Made by a program: the position numbers and the translations under genes
Source of the DNA: Candidatus Ruthenibacterium merdavium
Lineage (GTDB): Bacteria > Bacillota > Clostridia > Oscillospirales > Ruminococcaceae
NCBI GenBank assembly: GCA_019119935.1
Contig: DWWA01000006.1
Coordinates: 1 to 38,408, forward strand
Direction: 5' to 3'
Length of the DNA: 38,408 bases
The notes under the pieces: model-generated
Seen by the model: the letters and a program-made list of their open reading frames with translations, nothing else
Told to the model about the DNA's origin: nothing
Database searches by the model: none
In this document: piece after piece, positions 23,041-30,149 of the stretch
Position numbering within the stretch: the stretch's first letter is position 1
Layout of the letters: each line of letters begins with the position of its first letter

Positions 23041-23298
23041 ATAGGCTCTAAGGTCTTGTTTTTTGTTTTGATGTCATTTCTTCCATTTTTCTTTGAGAAC
23101 AGCGGCGGAATTTGCAAAACAAAAACATTATTTATTCTAACCCCTAAGTACAAAATAGATATTAACTGATTTCGTTTAGGAGTTTTGACTTAATTTGATA
23201 TCAAATGGTAGATATTATCTCAATTCTATAATGTACATTGACTTTTGCTATCAAATAACTATCGCTTGGGTGCTATCAAGAGGTAATAGCTATATAAA
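23041..23298. other. AT-rich intergenic stretch between the insertion sequence and the restriction gene
   Basis: No gene was recognised. It starts with the right arm of the split hairpin and its T run, then becomes strongly AT-rich from about 23110. It contains the palindrome TTTGATATCAAA (near 23196-23207). The change in composition suggests the left border of the transferred island lies near 23090-23120; no direct repeat or integrase was found to define it. Confidence 0.45.
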
Positions 23299-26200
23299 TT
23301 ATCCGAATAACGCTCTTACCGCCACATTTAAGCGTTCTTCTAATTCTAGAACATTATCTAAATCTTGTATTTTAAATTTAGAATGAATTTGTTTTGAAAG
23401 AGTTGAAATACTTTGGTGTATGCTATTAGCTGGCTCAAACTTAGGTATTGCAAGATACTTAAGAACATCAACCCCTCTATTGGTGGAAATCGCATATCCA
23501 TCAATAACTTCCACAATGTCTTTGGAGTTTATAATTCCGCATACATAATATGCTTCATCAGCATTATCTAATCCGAGCATTAATACTTTAGAATCGACAA
23601 CTATTGTTTTATCTTCACTGAAAAGTTCCTTATCAGCATTAGGAATAGATTGCAAATATGAACCAACAACAACGGCAGACATAGTTCCAGTTTGTTCTTT
23701 CCACAAAACTTTATACGGAGTATAAGTATATTCTCCTACATTGTCCAATCGATAATATGGTTGTGTGTTAGCGTTGAAAAATTTCCCGTTTTGAATGCGA
23801 CTTGCTAACAGTTCATCGTAATAGAAGTTTAACCAATCACTGGTTTTAGGAGCTGTTTTTACCAGCTCTTTTACTGGAATACCGTACTTGTGTTTTGCGG
23901 TATGTGGCACCAAAATGTATTCGTTAGATTTAACTTGCCATTTAGCAATATTTCTTCCGCCAAGCATTGGAAATATGTAAGTTTCTTCAACTTTATCTTT
24001 ATGAACACCCTTTTTAAGAAAATCTTTGCGTCGTTGTCTTTCTATACAGTTTTCTATAAGCATAAGACCATCACGACATTTGATAGGTTTTTTTAAAAGA
24101 TATACGCCTTTTGCACCAGCAGGTTCTATACCCTTTCTTCCACTGTAATATCGTGGTTTTGAAGAATCAAGAACTTTGTTAGCAAATTCCATATCAGACA
24201 ACGTTAGCCAAGGGGATTGTTTATCATTACCGTCAACCGGCTGCGCTGAAAGGATTTCGAAACGCAATTTCTTTTTCACTTCATTCCATTTTGCGTGAGA
24301 ATCAATCAGCGTCTTTTTTCCTACTTGCTCCCATACTTTATAAGCATTCATTGGATATACCATTTCGATGCTTTTAATAATTTTGATTGCAATAGTAGGA
24401 ATAGTAAATAACTTTACATTTGAAAAATCATCAACAGCATCAATCTTGAAAGGAACATTTTGTCCAAATCGAGTGATTGAGAGTTTTCTAAAACCTTCAC
24501 CGCCTTTAGTTGATTTTAGGAAAGAGGCTGGCAATAAAAACACCATATCCCCATTATTCTTCAAGTACTTATCAACAGCAACATATGTTACAGCCATTCC
24601 AAAATCATCGTGGGTTGTTTTCTTATCGTAGGCATTTTTCTCAAAAATACCATAACTTTTCCAAATTTCCAGTGTTCCTTCACGATAACTTTTGCTCATT
24701 GATTTCCAAGCAATCCAAGGAGGATTTCCTACAACAAAATCAAATTTATTTCCAATAAGAATTGGCGCAAAACTGTTACGCAAAATAATAGGCCAAAAAG
24801 AGTCATTGCCCGCTCTATGTAAAGTATATAATCTATTAAAAAGTTCTTCTACAACACTTTTGTATTGAGTATCGACAAAGCGATTTTCGACAGTGTTCCA
24901 AAAAATGTCAAAATCACTTTTATCATCAATGTTCCTGCTTAAAATTTTTAGAAACTCACTTGCCGAACTATAATCTTCAAATTTTGGTATCTGAAATTTT
25001 CCTACAGATGTATTAATTGATAAAGTTAATTCGCTTTCTTCGGTGTAAACTACTGGAGAAAGTATAGAATCTGCAATATAAATTGGAACGTTAATAGGAT
25101 CAGCAAAATCTTCAAATACAGCATCATCACAAGAAGAAAACACTGCAAGAATATAGTTTGCTTTTGCAGAAACCACAGAAATAGGATTTATATCAAAGCC
25201 AATAATATTATGCGTTATTTTATCAATATCATTTCTTGATAATTTTCTATCTACTTTTGATACTATACGCTTTATGGCGTGTGTTAAAAATGTTCCCGAT
25301 CCTGCGGTTGGATCAATTAATGATTTTTCGATGTCGCCTGTATATCCTACTAAATCAAGAACGTGTTCAACAATCCAATCCGGAGAAAAATATTCTCCCA
25401 TTAAATGACGCATTTCAGCTGGAATCAACTCCATATAAACTTCTTGTAGAATATCTTGAATTTCTTCCGGCTTAAGTATATAAGTACTTAAATCAAATTG
25501 ATTGACTACATCCAGTATATTGTTAACTACTGTAGTATCAAACTTACTTTCTGAACAGGTATAGGTAAACCATTCCATAAAATGCGATTCAAAAAAATTG
25601 TTTACCAGTGATTCATATTTATTAAGTTCACCATCAAAAAGTCTATCAATCTGAGGTTTTGTTAAGCTCTCAGCTTTAAATGTAGGACTTACAAGTTGAG
25701 CGAGGAATGAATATATCAGTAACTTCAAAAACATATTAAAAAACGTTTGAAGTGCGAACAGATACACTTTACTATCAATAGTTACCTCTTCATTGTATCC
25801 GTATGTTTCTTTTATAACAGATGAAACATCTGTGAAAGAAGTAGCTTCATCGTCTTCTCCATACATCGTTCCAAAAACACGATCCCACTCTTTATATAAT
25901 GTACGAACACGAGTACTACCGTTTAAATTATTAAGATTAAACTGCAACTCGTCATAAATCGTCTTGATACTTTTGCGAACAAATGGACTTTTAGGATTAA
26001 TGATGGAGATAAGGTTTTTCTTATTTAATGCGATTTTATCTTGCTGCTTCAAAAGTAAAGCTAAACGCTTTAATCCAGATACAAAATCTTTAACTTCGTA
26101 ATTAAAAGAAACCGATAGACTTATATCAATATCAATTTTTAATTTATCAGTGTTTATCTTTTGAAAAGTGGGAGAAGGTACGAAACGAGCAAAAATAAAT

Positions 26201-26586
26201 GTATCGCCATCAAAACCTACGCCGATACTATTCAATAACTTAAATTTAACTTCATCTGCAGTTTCACTACCAGAGATTCCAGAATTACTGATAATGTAAT
26301 CATACAAGCCGTGGTCTTTGTCATTCCTGCCATATAACGCTTCATTTATTCCGTTAATATTTTGAAAATACTTGTATTTTTTAAATTCAAATGAGATATT
26401 TTGGAATGTTGCGTCAGTTCTCCCACCAGCTAAAAGATTATCTTCACTTCTATATTGGCTTACCATCATAGGATTTACTTTTTCCAATAAGGGTTTCACA
26501 ATATCTGAATGAAAGTGAATTTTTATATCATCTTCTGTGCTAAAATGATTGAGTTTGAACGATTGTTCAAGTTTATTAAGTTCCAT
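23299..26586 (-). CDS. Single-chain restriction-modification enzyme (type IIG-like; PD-(D/E)XK nuclease plus N6-adenine methylase)
   Basis: A 1,095-residue protein. Residues 55-70 read GRTDATFQNISFEFKK, fitting the nuclease pattern D58...E67-x-K69. A helical connector follows. The methyltransferase core has EYFSPDWIVEHVL and then motif I DPTAGSGTFL (Asp425), and motif IV NPPWIAW (Asn621), typical of adenine-N6 methylases of the Eco57I/gamma class. The C-terminal part (about 800-1,095: WLTLSDMEFANKVL, KWQVKSNEYILVPHT, YTPYKVLWKEQTG, VLKYLAIPKF) resembles a target-recognition domain. Such enzymes methylate and cut from one chain, giving phage defence without a partner gene; none is seen beside it. 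ATG 26586 has GGAGGTACTGCT upstream; a 29-codon extension lacks a site. Base use is far more AT-rich than neighbours, indicating transfer. A solitary methylase or BREX PglX-like protein is less likely. Confidence 0.85.
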   Translation of the reverse strand: MELNKLEQSFKLNHFSTEDDIKIHFHSDIVKPLLEKVNPMMVSQYRSEDNLLAGGRTDATFQNISFEFKKYKYFQNINGINEALYGRNDKDHGLYDYIISNSGISGSETADEVKFKLLNSIGVGFDGDTFIFARFVPSPTFQKINTDKLKIDIDISLSVSFNYEVKDFVSGLKRLALLLKQQDKIALNKKNLISIINPKSPFVRKSIKTIYDELQFNLNNLNGSTRVRTLYKEWDRVFGTMYGEDDEATSFTDVSSVIKETYGYNEEVTIDSKVYLFALQTFFNMFLKLLIYSFLAQLVSPTFKAESLTKPQIDRLFDGELNKYESLVNNFFESHFMEWFTYTCSESKFDTTVVNNILDVVNQFDLSTYILKPEEIQDILQEVYMELIPAEMRHLMGEYFSPDWIVEHVLDLVGYTGDIEKSLIDPTAGSGTFLTHAIKRIVSKVDRKLSRNDIDKITHNIIGFDINPISVVSAKANYILAVFSSCDDAVFEDFADPINVPIYIADSILSPVVYTEESELTLSINTSVGKFQIPKFEDYSSASEFLKILSRNIDDKSDFDIFWNTVENRFVDTQYKSVVEELFNRLYTLHRAGNDSFWPIILRNSFAPILIGNKFDFVVGNPPWIAWKSMSKSYREGTLEIWKSYGIFEKNAYDKKTTHDDFGMAVTYVAVDKYLKNNGDMVFLLPASFLKSTKGGEGFRKLSITRFGQNVPFKIDAVDDFSNVKLFTIPTIAIKIIKSIEMVYPMNAYKVWEQVGKKTLIDSHAKWNEVKKKLRFEILSAQPVDGNDKQSPWLTLSDMEFANKVLDSSKPRYYSGRKGIEPAGAKGVYLLKKPIKCRDGLMLIENCIERQRRKDFLKKGVHKDKVEETYIFPMLGGRNIAKWQVKSNEYILVPHTAKHKYGIPVKELVKTAPKTSDWLNFYYDELLASRIQNGKFFNANTQPYYRLDNVGEYTYTPYKVLWKEQTGTMSAVVVGSYLQSIPNADKELFSEDKTIVVDSKVLMLGLDNADEAYYVCGIINSKDIVEVIDGYAISTNRGVDVLKYLAIPKFEPANSIHQSISTLSKQIHSKFKIQDLDNVLELEERLNVAVRALFG

Positions 26587-26608
26587 AGCAGTACCTCCAT
26601 TTAATTTT

Positions 26609-26637
26609 ATTATGCCAGCAATTTTATTATTGGTCAA
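26609..26637 (-). promoter_or_regulatory. Promoter of the restriction-modification gene with repeated TTGACC
   Basis: On the minus strand TTGACC (26632-26637), 17 bases, CATAAT (26609-26614), about 20 bases before the ribosome site. Two further TTGACC copies, eight bases apart, lie upstream (26687-26692 and 26695-26700) and could be regulator sites or alternative -35 elements. Confidence 0.65.
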
Positions 26638-26639
26638 TA

Positions 26640-26882
26640 TGTAAAACATAAGAATATATAACTTATTTTCCAAATATTTTATTCATGGTCAATTGGTCAA
26701 CAATACTGTTCTTAGGTGCCTGATAAGACGGCTGCCGAATAGTAATTATGAAATTTTGCTTGAATATGCCGCATCCCCCGGGTTTTCCGGGGGATGCGGA
26801 TTGCGTTTATATGGGTCTGTTCAGGACATCTATTGAATGTTGAAAAAAGTCTTTGTGTTTCTTGTTGCTTTTTCCAAACGAT
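26640..26882. other. Intergenic stretch at the right edge of the AT-rich island
   Basis: No gene recognised. AT-rich sequence gives way to host-like composition at about 26,710-26,760. A 13-bp perfect GC-rich hairpin is at 26769-26799. No integrase, tRNA or clear attachment repeat is present. Confidence 0.4.
26769..26799. terminator. Perfect 13-bp hairpin between the restriction and sortase genes
   Basis: CCGCATCCCCCGG (loop GTTTT) CCGGGGGATGCGG. It is about 85 bases past the sortase stop on the minus strand. T runs on both sides are weak (ATTGCGTTTAT on plus), so termination is likely but not certain. Confidence 0.55.
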
Positions 26883-27572
26883 TCATCCTGCGTTTGAAGT
26901 ACTGCCGGCCTGTGTTCCGTCTGAAATTTCCGGGCCACTTACAAATTCTCCGTAAATAAAGTAGCGGTAGGGAGTCGGCGTCAGCTGTCCAAACGGATAA
27001 CAAGTGTAAAGGATGATGTTTTCCTCTTCCCGTGTTAAGTCATAAGCCGTTTCGTCAGTTGCTTTTGCCGGCTGCATATCCACGATTTCATAGTGGTAAG
27101 TGCCGTAGCGCGTTTCAATTTGAATACCTGCGCCGATCTCTGCGCTTTCAAAATCGCGGAAGAAGCTTCCGGTGTGTCCGGCCAGCAAAACGGTGCCGTT
27201 CTCGCCGGGAATGTGCGCGCCCGTATATGTTCCCGCGCCTTTGCTCATTTGCGCTTCTGAATCGCCGTAGTAAAGGTCGCAGTCAACCTCTGTGCCGGAA
27301 ATTGTCAGCCGGCCATAGGCTTCCCCAACGTAAGGCTCACCGCCGAAATCATCCAGAGAAATCACTTCGCGCGGCTGAGAAACAGATTCTGAAATGCTCG
27401 AAGAGGAGGAAAGAATGGGCGCGGAAGAAGAGGGAACAGAGATAGAAGAGGAAACCGGTTCCGCCTTTTTCATTGCGGTGGTAATAATCAAAATCAGCAT
27501 ACCGAGCAAAGCGACCGATAAAATGCCGCAAAGCGCAAACAAAAGCATTCTGATACGTCGAGGAGAAAGCAT
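26883..27572 (-). CDS. Class D-like sortase
   Basis: A 229-residue membrane-anchored transpeptidase. A basic start (SPRRIRM) and one membrane helix (about 10-35) are followed by a Ser-rich linker (40-70) and the sortase barrel. Catalytic residues are visible: His133 in LLAGHTGSFF, Cys191 in ILYTCYPF, Arg203 in TPYRYFIYG. The YTC form before the cysteine and the overall length suit class D. Sortases join LPXTG-type proteins to the cell wall or to pili; no protein with such a signal is in the window, so the substrate must be elsewhere. Start 27572 has AGAAAGGA upstream; the 21-codon extension crosses the rny terminator region. Confidence 0.87.
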   Translation of the reverse strand: MLSPRRIRMLLFALCGILSVALLGMLILIITTAMKKAEPVSSSISVPSSSAPILSSSSSISESVSQPREVISLDDFGGEPYVGEAYGRLTISGTEVDCDLYYGDSEAQMSKGAGTYTGAHIPGENGTVLLAGHTGSFFRDFESAEIGAGIQIETRYGTYHYEIVDMQPAKATDETAYDLTREEENIILYTCYPFGQLTPTPYRYFIYGEFVSGPEISDGTQAGSTSNAG

Positions 27573-27604
27573 AGTTTTTGAATCCTTTCTAAATAAGCTG
27601 GGCA

Positions 27605-27642
27605 GGGAAAATGCCCGATGAACCAAAGGGGACATCGGGCAT
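27605..27642 (-). terminator. Terminator between rny and the sortase gene
   Basis: On the minus strand ATGCCCGATG pairs with CATCGGGCAT (10 bp, 12-base loop), followed by TTTTCCC, 10 bases after the rny stop. The short T run suggests partial read-through into the sortase gene. Confidence 0.6.
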
Positions 27643-27652
27643 CATGCAAACC

Positions 27653-29209
27653 TTATTTCGCGTATTCTACTGCGCGCGACTCGCGAATGACGTTGACTTT
27701 AATCTGGCCGGGATAATCCAGCTCATCCTCAATTTTTTGTGAAATGGCATGCGCCAGCAAAATGAGGTGATCATCATCCACCGCGTCGGGACGAACCATA
27801 ATGCGAACCTCACGGCCTGCCTGAATGGCAAAGCTGCTTTCAACACCCTCAAAGCTTTTGGCAATTTCCTCAAGGCTTTCCAGACGTTTGATGTAGCTTT
27901 CCAAGTTCTCACGGCGCGCACCGGGACGAGCCGCGGAAATTGCGTCGGCCGCCATGACGATAAACGCAAGCGGTGTTTTGGCTTCTACATCGCCGTGATG
28001 CGCTTCAATCGCGTGGATAACAGCGGGGTTTTCTTTATATTTCTTCGCAATTTCCACGCCGATGGAAATGTGGCTTCCCTCAATCTCGTGGTCGAGTGCC
28101 TTGCCGATATCATGCAGCAAGCCTGCGCGTTTTGCCTGTGTGACATTAAGGCCGAGCTCGCCCGCCAAAACACCGGACAGATAAGCAACCTCCAAGCTGT
28201 GGTTCAATACGTTTTGACCATAGCTGGTGCGAAAGCGCAGACGGCCCAAAAGCTTCACAATATCCGGGTGAATGCTGTGCAGGCCAACATCCATCACAGC
28301 TTTTTCGCCTTCACGCTTCATGGTGAGTTCCAGCTCACGGCGGCACTTGTCCACCGTTTCCTCAATGCGCGCGGGGTGAATGCGCCCGTCGCTGATGAGT
28401 TTTTCCAGCGTCATGCGCGCAATTTCGCGGCGCACAGGGTCAAAGCTGGAAAGGGTAATGGCTTCGGGGGTATCGTCAATAATCAAATCAACGCCCGTCG
28501 CCGTTTCGAGTGCGCGGATATTGCGTCCTTCGCGGCCGATGATGCGGCCTTTCATTTCATCGCTGGGCAAAGCGACAACGGACACTGTCGCCTCGCTGGA
28601 ATGGTCAGCGGCACAGCGGGCAATCGCCATGGTAATCAGCTCACGGGCCATCGTTTCCGCCTCGTCTTTTGTCTGCGACTCATAAGCGGCAATGTGCATG
28701 GCCTTTTCATGTGCCAGCTGCTCGTCCAAACGGCTCAAAAGCAGCTGCTTTGCGTCCTCGCTGGAAAGCCCTGCAATGGTTTCCAGTTTTTCGAGCTGAC
28801 GCACACGAATCTGCTCCACTTCGGAAAGGCGGGCTTCCACCAATTCGTTTCGCTGACGCAAATCCTCTTCCTTTTGCTCAATGGCAGCAGTTTTGCGGTC
28901 AATCGCTTCTTCTTTTTGGTCTAAGCGGCGCTCTTGACGGGTTAGTTCATTGCGGCGGTCTTTAATCTCTTTATCCGCTTCGGTTTTCATTTGAAGGGCG
29001 GCGTCTTTGGCCTCGACCAAAGCTTCCTTGCGCTTTTGCTGGGCGGTTTTCATCGCGTCATTCACAAGACGTTTTGCCTCTTCTTCCGCGCTGCCGATTT
29101 TTTGTTCGGCTGTTTTTTTACGGTGAGAAACACCGGCAAAAAAACAAACAACACCGGAAATGACGGCGCAAACCAACACAGCAAGCACGGTAATCCACAC
29201 AGATGGCAT
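27653..29209 (-). CDS. rny: Ribonuclease Y
   Basis: A 518-residue membrane-anchored endoribonuclease that starts bulk mRNA decay in Firmicutes. One N-terminal membrane helix (about 5-25, [20 protein letters not shown]) is followed by a long charged coiled coil (30-200), then a KH domain with [16 protein letters not shown], and the HD domain with catalytic [12 protein letters not shown] and AIEAHHGD. Length is as expected (about 520). ATG 29209 is taken because the membrane helix must be near the N terminus; upstream in-frame codons to 29494 run through a repeat. The ribosome site is GAGGATTCC. It is transcribed divergently from thrS. Confidence 0.95.
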   Translation of the reverse strand: MPSVWITVLAVLVCAVISGVVCFFAGVSHRKKTAEQKIGSAEEEAKRLVNDAMKTAQQKRKEALVEAKDAALQMKTEADKEIKDRRNELTRQERRLDQKEEAIDRKTAAIEQKEEDLRQRNELVEARLSEVEQIRVRQLEKLETIAGLSSEDAKQLLLSRLDEQLAHEKAMHIAAYESQTKDEAETMARELITMAIARCAADHSSEATVSVVALPSDEMKGRIIGREGRNIRALETATGVDLIIDDTPEAITLSSFDPVRREIARMTLEKLISDGRIHPARIEETVDKCRRELELTMKREGEKAVMDVGLHSIHPDIVKLLGRLRFRTSYGQNVLNHSLEVAYLSGVLAGELGLNVTQAKRAGLLHDIGKALDHEIEGSHISIGVEIAKKYKENPAVIHAIEAHHGDVEAKTPLAFIVMAADAISAARPGARRENLESYIKRLESLEEIAKSFEGVESSFAIQAGREVRIMVRPDAVDDDHLILLAHAISQKIEDELDYPGQIKVNVIRESRAVEYAK

Positions 29210-29287
29210 GGAATCCTCAACTCCTGTTCGATTGCATATTATGAATAAAAGTAATATGGGACAGGCCGTACTTGTCGGAAAGCTGCC

Positions 29288-29443
29288 TAAGGGCTTTCTG
29301 AAAAATCGAAGGTTTGCTCTTTTTCTGTAAGGCACGCGTCGGCTGCAGTAAAAATCGTCACAAATCAACGATTTGCGCATTTTCCTTGCAGCTCGCTGTT
29401 TTTTACAAAAAATCGTCGTACTTCTTTGTTGCCAGAAGCGCCC
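29288..29443. repeat. Dispersed MITE-like repeat, copy 2
   Basis: Starts TAAGGGCTTTCTGAAAAATCGAA like copy 1 and ends GCCAGAAGCGCCC, a decayed form of CAGAAACGCCC. Interior segments CTGCAGTAAAAAT, CACAAA, TTTTCCTTGCAGC and TTACAAAAAATC align in the same order with copy 1, so the two share ancestry over their length. Confidence 0.6.
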
Positions 29444-29444
29444 A

Positions 29445-29603
29445 GCGGCTTTCTGAAAAGTCAAAACCACCAGTTTTTCTGCCGTGAACATCATCCTGTG
29501 TGCAAAGTGCGCACAAAACCCCTAAAGGGAATGCGGCGCCTGCTAAGCCGCAGCGCTGTGCCCTGGGTGAAAAATTGGTGTATTTTTGTTTTCAGAAACG
29601 CTC
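29445..29603. repeat. Dispersed MITE-like repeat, copy 3 (adjacent to copy 2)
   Basis: Starts GCGGCTTTCTGAAAAGTC and ends TTTTTGTTTTCAGAAACGCTC, keeping the inverted ends of copy 1. The interior differs, with other small hairpins (TGTGCAAAGTGCGCACA and the GCGGC...GCCGC stem near 29532-29551). It sits head to tail with copy 2, one base apart, inside the predicted rny leader. Confidence 0.55.
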
Positions 29604-29620
29604 AAATTTTTATTTTTAAA

Positions 29621-29655
29621 GAAAAAGGCACGCCGCAAGCCGCACGGCCATGCCC
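29621..29655 (-). promoter_or_regulatory. Terminator-like stem near the start of the rny leader
   Basis: On the minus strand GGCATGGCCG (loop TGCGGCTTG) CGGCGTGCC is followed by TTTTTC, about 20 bases after the predicted rny start. It could attenuate rny, or block transcripts entering from the thrS side. Confidence 0.5.
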
Positions 29656-29679
29656 AATATTACAGTATATCACACATCT

Positions 29680-29708
29680 ATTTTATAGCGCGCCGTGACG
29701 GTTGTCAA
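29680..29708 (-). promoter_or_regulatory. rny promoter
   Basis: On the minus strand TTGACA (29703-29708), 17 bases, TAAAAT (29680-29685). This would give an rny leader of about 460 bases holding the stem at 29621-29655 and both repeat copies. Confidence 0.65.
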
Positions 29709-29795
29709 GGGCAAAGCATCGACGAATATCACAGCTTTCCTACCTTTTGGAGCAAAAAAGCGCAACAAAGCGCACGTTTTTTGAAAACTTTCTAC

Positions 29796-29824
29796 TTGAC
29801 ATTTGAGGTTTCGGAGCGTATATT
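29796..29824 (+). promoter_or_regulatory. thrS promoter
   Basis: TTGACA (29796-29801), 17 bases, TATATT (29819-29824), directly before the T-box leader and divergent from the rny promoter. Confidence 0.85.
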
Positions 29825-29831
29825 ATTAGAA

Positions 29832-30090
29832 TAAAACATCCCGAAAGCGTCGATGCGGACAATCGGGCGTGAAGATTCGTGCATCAGAGAGGGCTGCCTT
29901 GCGCTGAAAGCGGCCTTGTATCGGCTTTTCGCTTTACCACCGCAGAGTGCGGGGGAGAACCCTCGCCGGGTACGGCCCGTTACAGCCGGCAAGAGTGACG
30001 CACGTTTTGCGTGCGTAATTCGGGTGGAACCGTGGGCTATGACAGCTCATCCCGTTTGGATTGTGAAAAAACGGGATGAGCTTTTTTGTT
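29832..30090 (+). ncRNA. T-box leader of thrS
   Basis: A T-box riboswitch that senses uncharged tRNA-Thr. The T-box core AATTCGGGTGGAACCGTGG is at 30017-30035. The terminator is AGCTCATCCCGTTT (30044-30057) pairing with AAACGGGATGAGCT (30069-30082) plus six T. The 3' part of the T-box core can pair with the terminator's left arm to form the antiterminator. The stem I region holds AGAGAGGG near 29886. The Thr specifier was not placed securely; ACC at 29936-29938 is a candidate. With uncharged tRNA-Thr bound, read-through into thrS is expected. Confidence 0.9.
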
Positions 30091-30149
30091 GCACAGTGAA
30101 AGTTTGTGTACCGAAAAAGCGTAACACTTGCTTTTAGGAGGGTACAGCA

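Larger units (their letters stand above)
21723..23062. terminator. Bidirectional terminator-like hairpin split by the insertion sequence
   Basis: If the insertion and one copy of its ATA duplication are removed, 21723-21742 and 23044-23062 form a 19-bp stem (AAAACAAGATTTTAG, one bulged A, AGCC; against GGCTCTAAGGTCTTGTTTT, two G-U pairs) with loop ATA, followed by a T run. The element therefore entered exactly at the loop. Confidence 0.7.

Noticed and set aside
23195-23386. A 63-codon frame on the plus strand beside the restriction gene, possibly an antitoxin or control protein
   Set aside because: No ribosome site, no helix-turn-helix or other motif, and it runs into the antisense of the restriction gene.
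26640-26882. Phage or integrative-element attachment sites around the AT-rich island
   Set aside because: No direct repeat matching the left border region, no integrase and no tRNA were found by eye.
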